Below are positions 56,833 through 64,000 of a stretch of DNA of 64,000 nt, piece by piece. This DNA comes from Candidatus Aminicenantota bacterium (lineage in GTDB: Bacteria; Acidobacteriota; Aminicenantia; S016-38): the NCBI GenBank assembly GCA_026987025.1, contig JALSNJ010000026.1, positions 1-64,000 of the forward strand, given 5' to 3'. A program made the position numbers and the translations under genes. The notes under the pieces were generated by a model. That model searched no databases and was not told where the DNA came from. It saw only the letters and a list, made by a program, of their open reading frames with translations. The first letter of the stretch is position 1, and each line of letters begins with the position of its first letter.

Positions 56833-57980
56833 TTTTCCCTCCATTGAGCCAGGATTCTTCTGCAGGCCTCCTTTATGGATATTTTAAGCCTTTCCGCAAG
56901 CTCCCTACAAGAGGAGAACTCAGGGGCCACATTGACGGGCCTCCCCTCCAGGTAAGAAACCTTTAAAAAGGCCTTTTCTCCGTCCACGGCCACTTCCAAC
57001 CTCTCCCTCTCCAGTGCAACCCTCTCCTTCAAAGAAAACCTCAGGCCAATGGTGGTGGTGTTTTCAAAAACAAGCTTCTGGACTTCCCTCAGATTTTCGG
57101 CCCCCGTGAGGATCCTCAAAAGCACTCCGGGCCTTCCCTTTTTCATGTAAACCGGTACCATAACCATGTCCAGCGCCTTACCCTCCAGAAGCTCCCAGAG
57201 CCCTCCTAGAAGCTCCCCGGGGGCATCGTCAACCTGAAATTCCAGCTCGTAAACCGCCCGCTGTGAAGGGCCTTCCTCTATGGAAAGAACCCTCAGGTAA
57301 TTGGGGAATCCAGGGAAACTCCGGGTCCCGAGCCCTCTTCCCTCCTTAGAAAGCCTGCCCGGGGGAAGGCGGGAGGGAAGGGCAAAGGTCTTCAGAATGG
57401 TGGCTCCGGTGGGGGTGGTGAGCTCCGACGATGGCCCGGAGGAAAATACCTCCCTACCCCTCAAAAGGGCCACCACCGCTGGAGCAGGTACCGGAAGAAG
57501 CCCGTGGGAGGAAGGGATCTGCCCTGCCCCCAGATTTACAGGGCCATGGAGAACCTCCGATGGAGAAATCTCGTCCAGAAGCCAGGAGGTGGCCAGAAGG
57601 TCAAAGATGGCGTCCCAGGCCCCGGCTTCGTGAAGGTGAACCCTCCTCCAGTCCAGGCCGTGGGCCTCGGCCTCTGCCTTGAAAAGGGTCTGGAAGGCCT
57701 CTAAGGTTTTCTCCTTAACCTCTTTTTTCTCGGAAATCCCTCCCAGAATATCCTGAATGTCGGTAAAGAAGACCTCCGGCAGCCTGTCGTGGATCTTTAT
57801 TTGAAGGTAAAGGCCGGAAAACTCCCCCCTTCTTTCTTCCTTCAGGTTGACCTCCACCGGAATCCCCCAGGAATCAACCTTCTTTTTAAGTTCCGGACCG
57901 CTGACCCCGGCCAAGTGGCAGAGGGCAGCCACCGTCATGTCCCCGGCAATTCCCATAAAGGGCTGAAAATAAAGTTTCAT
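56829..57980 (-). CDS. larC: Nickel-pincer cofactor nickel insertion protein LarC
   Basis: A 383-residue LarC (formerly DUF111). FQPFMGIAGDMTVAALCHLAG is the family N-terminus, with HLHEAGAWDAIFD and SSELTTPTGATILKTFA downstream, and a C-terminal nickel-binding domain. It inserts Ni into the pyridinium bis-thiocarboxylate cofactor used by lactate racemase LarA and relatives. The protein is in one frame; in Lactobacillus plantarum it is split by a programmed frameshift. No larA, larB or larE is in the window. A leaderless promoter precedes it. Confidence 0.92.
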   Translation of the reverse strand: MKLYFQPFMGIAGDMTVAALCHLAGVSGPELKKKVDSWGIPVEVNLKEERRGEFSGLYLQIKIHDRLPEVFFTDIQDILGGISEKKEVKEKTLEAFQTLFKAEAEAHGLDWRRVHLHEAGAWDAIFDLLATSWLLDEISPSEVLHGPVNLGAGQIPSSHGLLPVPAPAVVALLRGREVFSSGPSSELTTPTGATILKTFALPSRLPPGRLSKEGRGLGTRSFPGFPNYLRVLSIEEGPSQRAVYELEFQVDDAPGELLGGLWELLEGKALDMVMVPVYMKKGRPGVLLRILTGAENLREVQKLVFENTTTIGLRFSLKERVALERERLEVAVDGEKAFLKVSYLEGRPVNVAPEFSSCRELAERLKISIKEACRRILAQWREK

Positions 57981-57986
57981 CTTAAG

Positions 57987-57995
57987 ATTTTAGCA
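57987..57995 (-). promoter_or_regulatory. Extended -10 promoter, leaderless type, for larC-metG and downstream genes
   Basis: Minus-strand TGCTAAAAT, then CTTAAG (6 nt), then the larC ATG at 57980. No SD in the 51-nt gap after gcvPB. The spacer starts with the same CTTAA as at hrcA. Confidence 0.6.
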
Positions 57996-58031
57996 GGATT
58001 TTGTTTCGGGTTGCCAGAAACTAAGCCAGGA

Positions 58032-59453
58032 TCAGTCCTGCTTTTCCTTGTACTGCGTCCAGGTCAATATCGGTTTGCGGGCGGCCCCTACCTCGTCCAG
58101 CCTTCCCACCGGGGTGGAATGGGGAGCCGTCTTCACAACCTCAGGGTCCTTTTCGGCTTCATCTAAAATCTTTTCCATGGCCTCCGCAAAGCGGTCCAAG
58201 GTTTCCCTGCTTTCCGTCTCCGTGGGCTCTATCATAAGGGCTCCGTGAACAATCAACGGAAAATATACGGTGGGCGGATGGAACCCGTAATCCAACAGCC
58301 TTTTGGCCAGATCCAGGGTGGAAATCTTATCCCTGAAGGTCTCATCGGAAAGGACGAACTCGTGCAGGGTTTCGGTGGGATAGGCCACCTTGAATTTCTT
58401 TTCCAATCTCTTGCGAAGGTATCGGGAGTTCAAAACCGCAATTTCCGAAACCTCCTTCAGGCCCTCGCCTCCCAGCTCCTTTATGTAGGCCAAGGCTTTG
58501 ACCATTACCAGGAAGTTTCCATAAAAGGACCTTATCCTCCCCTCTGCTTCCTCCCACAGGAGAAGGCCGTTGCTTTCCACCAGCCTTGGGCCAGGAAGAT
58601 AGGGGGCCAGCTTCTCCACAACACCCACGGGTCCGCTACCGGGGCCTCCTCCTCCGTGGGGGGTTGAAAAGGTCTTGTGAAGGTTGAGGTGAATCACATC
58701 CACACCGAGGTCTGCCACCTTAACCTGCCCCAGAAGGGCGTTCATGTTGGCCCCGTCCATGTAAAGGAAGGCCCCCACTTCGTGGAGAAGCCGTGATATT
58801 TCCTTGATGTTCTCCTCAAAGATTCCCAGGGTATTGGGATTGGTTATCATGAGGGCTGCCACCTTTTCGTTCAGGGCAGCCTTGAATTTCTCAAGGTCTA
58901 TCATGCCCTTTTCGTCGGAGGGGATCTCCACTGCCCTGAATCCGGAAAGGGCTGCGGTGGCGGGGTTGGTCCCGTGGGCCGAATCCGGTATAAGAACCAC
59001 CTCCCTCCTTTCCCCCCTGGCTTCCAAGTAATTCCTCACGGTTATTATGCCTGTAAATTCCCCGTGGGCACCGGCAGCCGGTGCCAGGGTAAAGGCATCC
59101 AGTCCGGTTATCTCCTTCAGGGCCTCTTCCAGCTCCTTGAAAACCCTCAAATATCCCTGGACCAGCTCCTCAGGAAGCAGAGGATGGGCTTCGGTGAAGA
59201 AGGAGGCCACCTCCTCATTGATTTTGGGATTATATTTCATGGTGCAGGAACCAAGGGGATAGAAGCCCCAATCCACCGAGTAGTTCAGCGCCGAAAGCCT
59301 CAGGTAATGGGAAACCACCTCCCTTTCGCTAACCTCCGGTAAAACCTCTATCTCAGGGCGAAGGAGGTTCTCAGGGATAATTTCCTTGCCCTCTTCCTCC
59401 TCCACGAAAAAACCTTCCTTGCCGGCCTTGGAATATTCAAAGATAAGCCTCAT
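58032..59453 (-). CDS. gcvPB: Glycine dehydrogenase (decarboxylating) subunit 2
   Basis: A 473-residue PLP subunit of the P-protein. The PLP lysine is K260 in IHLNLHKTFSTPHGGGGPG, with GTNPATAAL and MDGANMNALLG nearby, all family signatures. With subunit 1 it decarboxylates glycine and passes the aminomethyl group to the GcvH lipoyl arm. The split alpha/beta P-protein is typical of Gram-positives, thermophiles and archaea. It overlaps gcvPA by 4 nt. Its downstream gap (51 nt) carries the larC promoter. Confidence 0.96.
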   Translation of the reverse strand: MRLIFEYSKAGKEGFFVEEEEGKEIIPENLLRPEIEVLPEVSEREVVSHYLRLSALNYSVDWGFYPLGSCTMKYNPKINEEVASFFTEAHPLLPEELVQGYLRVFKELEEALKEITGLDAFTLAPAAGAHGEFTGIITVRNYLEARGERREVVLIPDSAHGTNPATAALSGFRAVEIPSDEKGMIDLEKFKAALNEKVAALMITNPNTLGIFEENIKEISRLLHEVGAFLYMDGANMNALLGQVKVADLGVDVIHLNLHKTFSTPHGGGGPGSGPVGVVEKLAPYLPGPRLVESNGLLLWEEAEGRIRSFYGNFLVMVKALAYIKELGGEGLKEVSEIAVLNSRYLRKRLEKKFKVAYPTETLHEFVLSDETFRDKISTLDLAKRLLDYGFHPPTVYFPLIVHGALMIEPTETESRETLDRFAEAMEKILDEAEKDPEVVKTAPHSTPVGRLDEVGAARKPILTWTQYKEKQD

Positions 59454-60784
59454 TTCAATGCCTCCATTTCCCTTACGAGGGCTTCTATATCCTGGCGGGA
59501 GTTCATCTCGGTAAAGGTGAGCAGCAAATGATTCTTAAGCTCAGGATAGTCTCTGCCCAGGGGATAACCCGCCACAAACCCCCTTTCCAGCAGCCTCCGC
59601 CTGAACTCCTCCGCATCCCCTCCCAGGTCCACCACGAATTCGTTGAAAAAGGGAGCTGAAAAGGCCAGTTTAAACCCCGCCTCTGAAAGCAACTCCGAGG
59701 CAAAGACGGCCCTGCGGTGATTGAGAAGGGCCAGTTTTCTCAACCCCTTTTTCCCCAGGAGGGAAAGGTAAATGGCCCCCCTCACCGCACACCAGGCCTC
59801 GTTGGAGCATATATTGGAGGTGGCCCTCCCCCTTCTTATGTGCTGCTCCCTGGCAGAGAGGGTAAGGACAAAGCCCCTTCTTCCCTGCGAATCCCTGGTC
59901 ATTCCCACCAGCCTTCCGGGCATCTTCCAGACATATTTCTTCAGGGTGGCGAAGAACCCCACATAGGGTCCGCCGTAGGCCAGGGGGAGGCCGAAGCTCT
60001 GGGCTTCGCCCGCGGCAATGGAAGCTGCGAAGGCCCCGGGTGGTTTGAGGAGGGCCAGGGAAAGGGCCTCCCAGGTGGAAGTTACGAGAAGAGCCCCCTT
60101 TTCCTTAAGGACGCCCTGGATAGCTTCCAGGTCCTCAATCACCCCGAAGAAGTTGGGATATCCCACTATAAAGGCAGAGAGGTTATCCAGCTCCTTTAAA
60201 CTGTTAAGGTCAACCCTTCCATCCTCCCTGAAGGGAATCTCCACAAGTTCAACCCCCTGTTTTTCCAGATAGGTTCTTAAAACCTGACGATACTGGGGAT
60301 GGAGAGAACGGGCCACGGCTATGTCCCCCCTCCTTATCCTCAGCGCCATCAGGGCAGCCTCCGCCGTGGCAGAAGCCCCCTCGTACATGGAGGCGTTGGC
60401 CACCTCTAAGCCGGTGAGGGCGGCCATATAGGTCTGAAACTCAAAGGTGGCGGCTAAGGTCCCCTGGCTAACCTCAGGCTGATAGGGGGTGTAGGGGGTC
60501 AAAAACTCGGACCTGGAGGCCAGATAATCCACCGCGTAGGGGATGTAATGGTAATAGGCTCCGGCCCCCAGGAAAACCTTTTTGTCCTGGAAGGAGTTTT
60601 GCCGGGACAGGGAAAGGAAATACTCCTTTAAAGCGGCCTCGGACCTCAGGGGTTCTATTTTTATTTCACTCTTCCCCCTCAGGTCCTGGGGAATGGAAGA
60701 AAAAAGTTCCTCCCCGGAGCTAAGGCCCAGGGCCTTCAGCATTTCCTCCCTATCCCTCTGGGTGATAGGGATGTATCGGCTCAT
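59450..60784 (-). CDS. gcvPA: Glycine dehydrogenase (decarboxylating) subunit 1
   Basis: A 444-residue partner of gcvPB. It begins RYIPITQRDREEMLKALG, the standard start of the subunit, with FLGAGAYYHYIPYAVDYLASRSEFLTPYTPYQPEVSQG and RRGRATSNICSNEAW downstream, all diagnostic. It lacks the PLP lysine, as expected for subunit 1. The start overlaps gcvH (ATGA). Confidence 0.96.
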   Translation of the reverse strand: MSRYIPITQRDREEMLKALGLSSGEELFSSIPQDLRGKSEIKIEPLRSEAALKEYFLSLSRQNSFQDKKVFLGAGAYYHYIPYAVDYLASRSEFLTPYTPYQPEVSQGTLAATFEFQTYMAALTGLEVANASMYEGASATAEAALMALRIRRGDIAVARSLHPQYRQVLRTYLEKQGVELVEIPFREDGRVDLNSLKELDNLSAFIVGYPNFFGVIEDLEAIQGVLKEKGALLVTSTWEALSLALLKPPGAFAASIAAGEAQSFGLPLAYGGPYVGFFATLKKYVWKMPGRLVGMTRDSQGRRGFVLTLSAREQHIRRGRATSNICSNEAWCAVRGAIYLSLLGKKGLRKLALLNHRRAVFASELLSEAGFKLAFSAPFFNEFVVDLGGDAEEFRRRLLERGFVAGYPLGRDYPELKNHLLLTFTEMNSRQDIEALVREMEALK

Positions 60785-61158
60785 TCTTCCACAAGCTCTC
60801 TATATTTGGAGGCCGAAAGCAGGGAGGAAATCTCTCCGGGATCCTCAAGCTTCAACACCACCAGCCATCCTTCCCCGTAGGAGTCCTTATTCACCAGCTC
60901 CGGCTGCTCGTTGAGGGCCTCGTTGACCTGAAGGACTTTCCCGGAAATGGGGGCGTAAACCTCCGCGGAGGACTTCACCGAATCTATGCTGCATAGGACA
61001 TCCCCCTTCTTTACCTTCTTCCCCACCTCGGGGAGTTCCACATAAACTATATCCTGGAGCTCCCTCTGAGCGAAGTCCGTTATCCCCACCGTAGCCTTAT
61101 CCCCCTCAACCCTTATCCATTCGTGACTTTCAGTATAATAAAGTTCATCGGGTATCAT
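60781..61158 (-). CDS. gcvH: Glycine cleavage system H protein
   Basis: A 125-residue lipoyl carrier. The lipoylated lysine is K62 in LCSIDSVKSSAEVYAPISGKV. The N-terminal YYTESHEWIRVEGDKATVGITDFAQ is typical. It shuttles the aminomethyl and reducing groups between P, T and L proteins; the L protein gene and lipoate enzymes are not in the window. The ATG has AGGAGGTGAG upstream. Confidence 0.97.
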   Translation of the reverse strand: MIPDELYYTESHEWIRVEGDKATVGITDFAQRELQDIVYVELPEVGKKVKKGDVLCSIDSVKSSAEVYAPISGKVLQVNEALNEQPELVNKDSYGEGWLVVLKLEDPGEISSLLSASKYRELVEE

Positions 61159-61168
61159 TGCTCACCTC

Positions 61169-62254
61169 CTATTTTATTCTGCTGTAAAAGGGCCTGGAAA
61201 CCACCCTGGCCCTGTGCAGCTTGCCCCGGATTTCTATCTCAAACTCCTCCCCTTCCCTGGCCTTTTCTATGGGGAGGTAAACATTGCCTATGTTTTTCTT
61301 TATGTAAGGAGCATATCCTCCGCTGGCCACCACCCCGTATTCCTTACCGTCCACATAGACTTTGTAGCCGTGGCGGGGAAGCCCTCTGTCTACCATTTCA
61401 AACCCCACCAGCTTCCTTCTCAGCCCCTCCTTCTTCTGTTTAAGGAGGGCCTCCTTACCCAAAAAATCCTTTTCCCACTTGACTATCCACTCCAGGTCCG
61501 CCTCCAGAAGGGTGGTGGTCTCGTCCATGTCGTTTCCGTAGAGGTTCATTCCTGCCTCCAAGCGGAGGCTATCCCTGGCCCCCAGACCTGCGGGCAGCAT
61601 TCCGTGGTCCCTCCCCACTTCCATTATGGCATCCCAGAACTTCTTCGCTTCCTCTGCCGGTCCGTAAATCTCAAAACCGTCTTCTCCTGTATAGCCGGTC
61701 CTGGACAATATTACCTCGGTGCCCAGAACCTCCGCCACCTTGAACCTGTAGTATTTTATGGTGGAAAGCTCAAAGTCCGCCAGAGGTTGCAGTATCTGTT
61801 GGGCCAGCGGCCCCTGAAGGGCCAGCTGGAAGTATTCGGCACTCAGATTTTCCAGCTTAACATCAAAGTCGTTGGAGTGCTCCATAAGCCACTGGAAGTC
61901 CTTGTCAATATTGGCGGCGTTTACCACCAGCATGTAAAGCTCATCGTCCATTTTATAAACCAGAAGGTCGTCCACCACCGTTCCCCTTTCGGTGGGAAGG
62001 GCATTGTATTTGGCTCTGCCCACCTTCATTTTCCCTACATCGTTGCTGGTTATCCATTGGAGGAATTCCAGGGCATCCGAACCGGAAACGAAGATCTCCC
62101 CCATGTGGCTTACATCAAAAAGGCCTGCCCTCTCCCTTACCGCCATGTGCTCCTCTATGATGGAGGAATACATAACCGGCATTTCAAAGCCGGCAAAGGT
62201 TATCATCCTGGCCCCCAAGGCCCTATGAACTTCGTATAAAGGCGTCTTTTTCAT
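61169..62254 (-). CDS. gcvT: Glycine cleavage system T protein (aminomethyltransferase)
   Basis: A 361-residue folate-dependent enzyme releasing ammonia and passing methylene to tetrahydrofolate. FEMPVMYSSIIEEHMAVRERAGLFDVSHMGEI near the N-terminus, LSRTGYTGEDGFEIYGP and GARDSLRLEAGMNLYGNDMD are family signatures. It opens gcvT-H-PA-PB, with CGGAGG as SD. Only 30 nt separate it from the amidotransferase gene upstream, too short for a glycine riboswitch. Confidence 0.96.
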   Translation of the reverse strand: MKKTPLYEVHRALGARMITFAGFEMPVMYSSIIEEHMAVRERAGLFDVSHMGEIFVSGSDALEFLQWITSNDVGKMKVGRAKYNALPTERGTVVDDLLVYKMDDELYMLVVNAANIDKDFQWLMEHSNDFDVKLENLSAEYFQLALQGPLAQQILQPLADFELSTIKYYRFKVAEVLGTEVILSRTGYTGEDGFEIYGPAEEAKKFWDAIMEVGRDHGMLPAGLGARDSLRLEAGMNLYGNDMDETTTLLEADLEWIVKWEKDFLGKEALLKQKKEGLRRKLVGFEMVDRGLPRHGYKVYVDGKEYGVVASGGYAPYIKKNIGNVYLPIEKAREGEEFEIEIRGKLHRARVVSRPFYSRIK

Positions 62255-62284
62255 GATTACCTCCGAGGGGATAGTTTACAAAAA

Positions 62285-62851
62285 TTATTTTTTAAAGGAA
62301 AGGGAGAGGAAGTTTCTGAGGACAAAATTCCTACCATCGGGGGTTCTCTCCGGATGGAATTGAACCCCGAAGATCACCCTTTGCGGATGTTGAAGGACCT
62401 CCACAATTTCGGGTCTGGCCCTGTTAACCGCCACTATGTCCAGGGGACCCTTCCCATCCACGCACTCGTAGTGGGACTCTTCCATCTGGAACGCCGGGGC
62501 AAGTCCCTGAAGCAGAGGGCTATCCTTCAGCTTTATTATGGCCTCCATCCCTTTATGTTTCCCGCAATTTCCTACCCGGTGGCCAAAGGCTTTAGCTATG
62601 GCCTGATGCCCGTAGCATATGCCCAGCAGGGGCCAGGGGGTCTCCCGGATAAACTCCAGGAGAGCCTCGGACACCTCCCCCTGTCCCACCATTTTTTCAG
62701 AGCCCGTTACGATGGCCGGTCCATTCACTTGCTTCAGGTTTTTCTCATCCAATATTTTTATTTCTCCCTGAAAGATCGGGAAGAGGGCTTCCAGGTATCC
62801 CTTGACCTTTTCCTTCTTCCTGTAAACATTGACAATAAAAAGCCTTTTCAC
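62285..62851 (-). CDS. Class I glutamine amidotransferase-like protein
   Basis: A 188-residue stand-alone GATase1 domain. The nucleophile is C79 in LGICYGHQAIAKAFG, with the dyad H166/E168 in FGVQFHPE, so the triad is complete. It resembles the glutaminase subunit of GuaA/TrpG-like enzymes or gamma-glutamyl hydrolase-type GATases, but no synthetase partner is adjacent. It starts at a GTG overlapping the M20 stop and lies just upstream of gcvT. The gene pair M20-GATase could process a glutamyl or amidated compound; that is only inference. Confidence 0.8.
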   Translation of the reverse strand: MKRLFIVNVYRKKEKVKGYLEALFPIFQGEIKILDEKNLKQVNGPAIVTGSEKMVGQGEVSEALLEFIRETPWPLLGICYGHQAIAKAFGHRVGNCGKHKGMEAIIKLKDSPLLQGLAPAFQMEESHYECVDGKGPLDIVAVNRARPEIVEVLQHPQRVIFGVQFHPERTPDGRNFVLRNFLSLSFKK

Positions 62852-63978
62852 GGTGCCAGTCTCTTCAAATTTAAAATCAGGAGGGTCAGCATAACTATCC
62901 TTTTCTCCAGGGAGGAAAGGTAAACAAATTCATCATCGGAATGGGCCCCCTCTCCCTCGGGTCCCCAGCCGTCAATGGAGGCTATCCCCCATCTTGAAAA
63001 CCAGGAGGTGTCCGCACCGCCAGGGGAAGAGGTCTCATCCAGCTCCATCCCGTAGGAGGAGAAGAACTCCTTCAACCGGGCATAGAGCTTTCTCTGGGTT
63101 ATGCTGGGCTGAAGAGGGGGCACAAAGGAATTGAAACTCATTCGGACCAGGGCCCCACTCTTAAAGGGGGAAACTTCTCCCATGTACTTACGGAGCTTCT
63201 CCGCAAAGTCTTCTTCCTCAAACCTTATGTCCACCACGGCAAAGGCCTCCCCGGGGATGACATTGGGCTTTTCCCCTCCCCCTATGACCCCTATATTAAA
63301 GTTGCCTTCGTTCACCTTCACCCATTCCTTCAGCTGGGCAAGCTGTTCTATAAGCTCGTCTATGGCGTTTATACCCTTCTCCGGAGCAAGCCCTGCGTGG
63401 GCCTTTCTCCCCCGGGTTTCTATCTTAAGGGAGATCACCCCCTTTCGGGAGGTTTTGAGCTTACCCCCGGGGGAAGAAGGCTCCAGGCCGAAGCAATATT
63501 TAAATCCGTTGGCAAGTCTTCTCATGTTGTCCAGGGTGTGGGTTGAACCCTTCTCCTCCTCGGAGTTAAGGATAAGGGCCAGGGACGGAAGCTCCTCCAC
63601 GGCCCGGGCGAATTTCAGGGCGAAGTAAAAGGCCACTATCCCGCCCTTCATGTCCAGGACCCCGGGGCCGTAAATCCTTCCATCCTCCTCCCGGAAGGGG
63701 TTTTTGCTGAGGGTTCCTCTGGGATGGACGGTATCAAGATGGCCCAAAAAAACCACCTTAGGCCTTCCCTTGGAGAAGCGATAAACCCTGTATTCGTCGC
63801 CCAGCACCTTTTTCTGGGGGAGAAAGGGGCGGAAAAGCTCCGCTGCCATGTCCCCCAGGGCGTGGACGGCATCCCTATCCTCGGTGGGGCTTTCCAGCTC
63901 CACGAAATCCTTTAAAAGGGAAATTATCTCCTCCCTTTTTTCCCTGACTAAGGCCTCAATATCCTCCCTTTGAACCAT
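62848..63978 (-). CDS. M20-family zinc metallopeptidase (carboxypeptidase G2-like)
   Basis: A 376-residue di-zinc hydrolase with no signal peptide. The metal and catalytic residues are all visible: FLGHLDTVHP (His and Asp), GPGVLDMKGG (bridging Asp), NSEEEKGS (catalytic and ligand Glu), GLEPSS (Glu) and HSDDEF near the C-terminus (His). A dimerisation domain sits near 180-290. The CPG2/ArgE/DapE families cannot be separated by eye; the GLEPSS and KTSRKG pattern favours CPG2-like. The ATG has AAGGAGG. It is the first gene of the visible part of this operon. Confidence 0.88.
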   Translation of the reverse strand: MVQREDIEALVREKREEIISLLKDFVELESPTEDRDAVHALGDMAAELFRPFLPQKKVLGDEYRVYRFSKGRPKVVFLGHLDTVHPRGTLSKNPFREEDGRIYGPGVLDMKGGIVAFYFALKFARAVEELPSLALILNSEEEKGSTHTLDNMRRLANGFKYCFGLEPSSPGGKLKTSRKGVISLKIETRGRKAHAGLAPEKGINAIDELIEQLAQLKEWVKVNEGNFNIGVIGGGEKPNVIPGEAFAVVDIRFEEEDFAEKLRKYMGEVSPFKSGALVRMSFNSFVPPLQPSITQRKLYARLKEFFSSYGMELDETSSPGGADTSWFSRWGIASIDGWGPEGEGAHSDDEFVYLSSLEKRIVMLTLLILNLKRLAP

Positions 63979-64000
63979 GGCAAAGCCTCCTTAATCCCCT

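Noticed and set aside
56829-57980. Programmed frameshift splitting larC, as in Lactobacillus
   Set aside because: The gene is open in one frame from start to stop.
61214-62239. 341-codon plus-strand frame inside gcvT
   Set aside because: Antisense of a conserved gene, no family signal.
62255-62284. Possible glycine riboswitch before gcvT
   Set aside because: The gap is 30 nt, too short for either aptamer of the known class.

Overview
The window reads as one contiguous piece of a diderm (LPS-type) bacterial chromosome. It is gene-dense, mostly core genes, with AGG/AGA arginine and ATA isoleucine codons used freely. Outer-membrane traits are heptose-precursor enzymes (hldE split in two), an Mla-type lipid transporter, a LolB-like lipoprotein, MltD, and two beta-rich outer-membrane candidates. 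A two-domain protein disulfide oxidoreductase (CTYC and CPYC) and an archaeal-type phosphoglycerate mutase hint at a thermophile. Glutamate dehydrogenase, a complete glycine cleavage system and an M20 peptidase suggest amino-acid metabolism. Several proteins (PilT, the MglA-like GTPase) recall Acidobacteriota/Aminicenantes-type bacteria, but that placement is inference; no rRNA is present.

Layout. 1-2.1 kb: edge of a REP-type transposase, an NhaD-like antiporter and a wrecked TonB-receptor gene. 2.1-6.6 kb (minus): hldE1-hldE2-rpiB-bcp-recD2. 6.6-29.3 kb (plus): apgM; hrcA-grpE-dnaK-dnaJ-rsmE; a Ser/Thr kinase; pilT-recX-alaS-lytic transglycosylase; then a disulfide oxidoreductase, a tiny membrane protein, lolB-like, ispE, tRNA-Gln, prs, rplY, pth, rpsF, rpsR, rplI, dnaB, alr, and mlaE-mlaF-mlaD. 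29.3-36.5 kb (minus): MglA-like GTPase, mltD, comM and an unrecognised outer-membrane protein as one overlapping operon, preceded by gdhA. 36.6-40.2 kb: a small membrane protein, recO-mgtE and a type-2 malate/lactate dehydrogenase. 40.2-64 kb is all minus: a FecR-like protein with mreB-mreC-mreD-mrdA-rodA and a TIGR03960-type radical SAM protein; a beta-helix protein, secF-secD-yajC-tgt, a YchF-like protein, metG and larC; and gcvPB-gcvPA-gcvH-gcvT, a glutamine amidotransferase and an M20 peptidase.

Regulatory architecture. Most genes touch or overlap (ATGA, GTGA or TTGA junctions), so translational coupling is pervasive. The clearest unlisted signal is at operon heads. At least seven genes (the transposase, hrcA, the MglA-like GTPase, the 36.6-kb membrane protein, mgtE, the FecR-like gene, larC), and probably hldE1, have no Shine-Dalgarno sequence. 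Instead a -10 box, usually the extended form TGn-TAnnnT, ends 5-7 nt before the start codon. That is the geometry of leaderless transcripts. Other operon heads (nhaD, apgM, gdhA, ldh, the disulfide oxidoreductase, M20) carry ordinary SD sequences. A tRNA-Gln gene lies inside the ispE-prs junction, so tRNA 3' processing would also give prs a nearly leaderless mRNA.

No CRISPR array, integrase, prophage, complete insertion sequence or classical defence system was seen. The most unusual points are the leaderless-promoter pattern, a Tgt that has lost its whole zinc site, an MlaD fused to a beta-rich C-terminal domain, a MglA-like GTPase operon with an unrecognised outer-membrane protein, a degenerate YchF-like protein, and a TonB receptor collapsed to its two ends.
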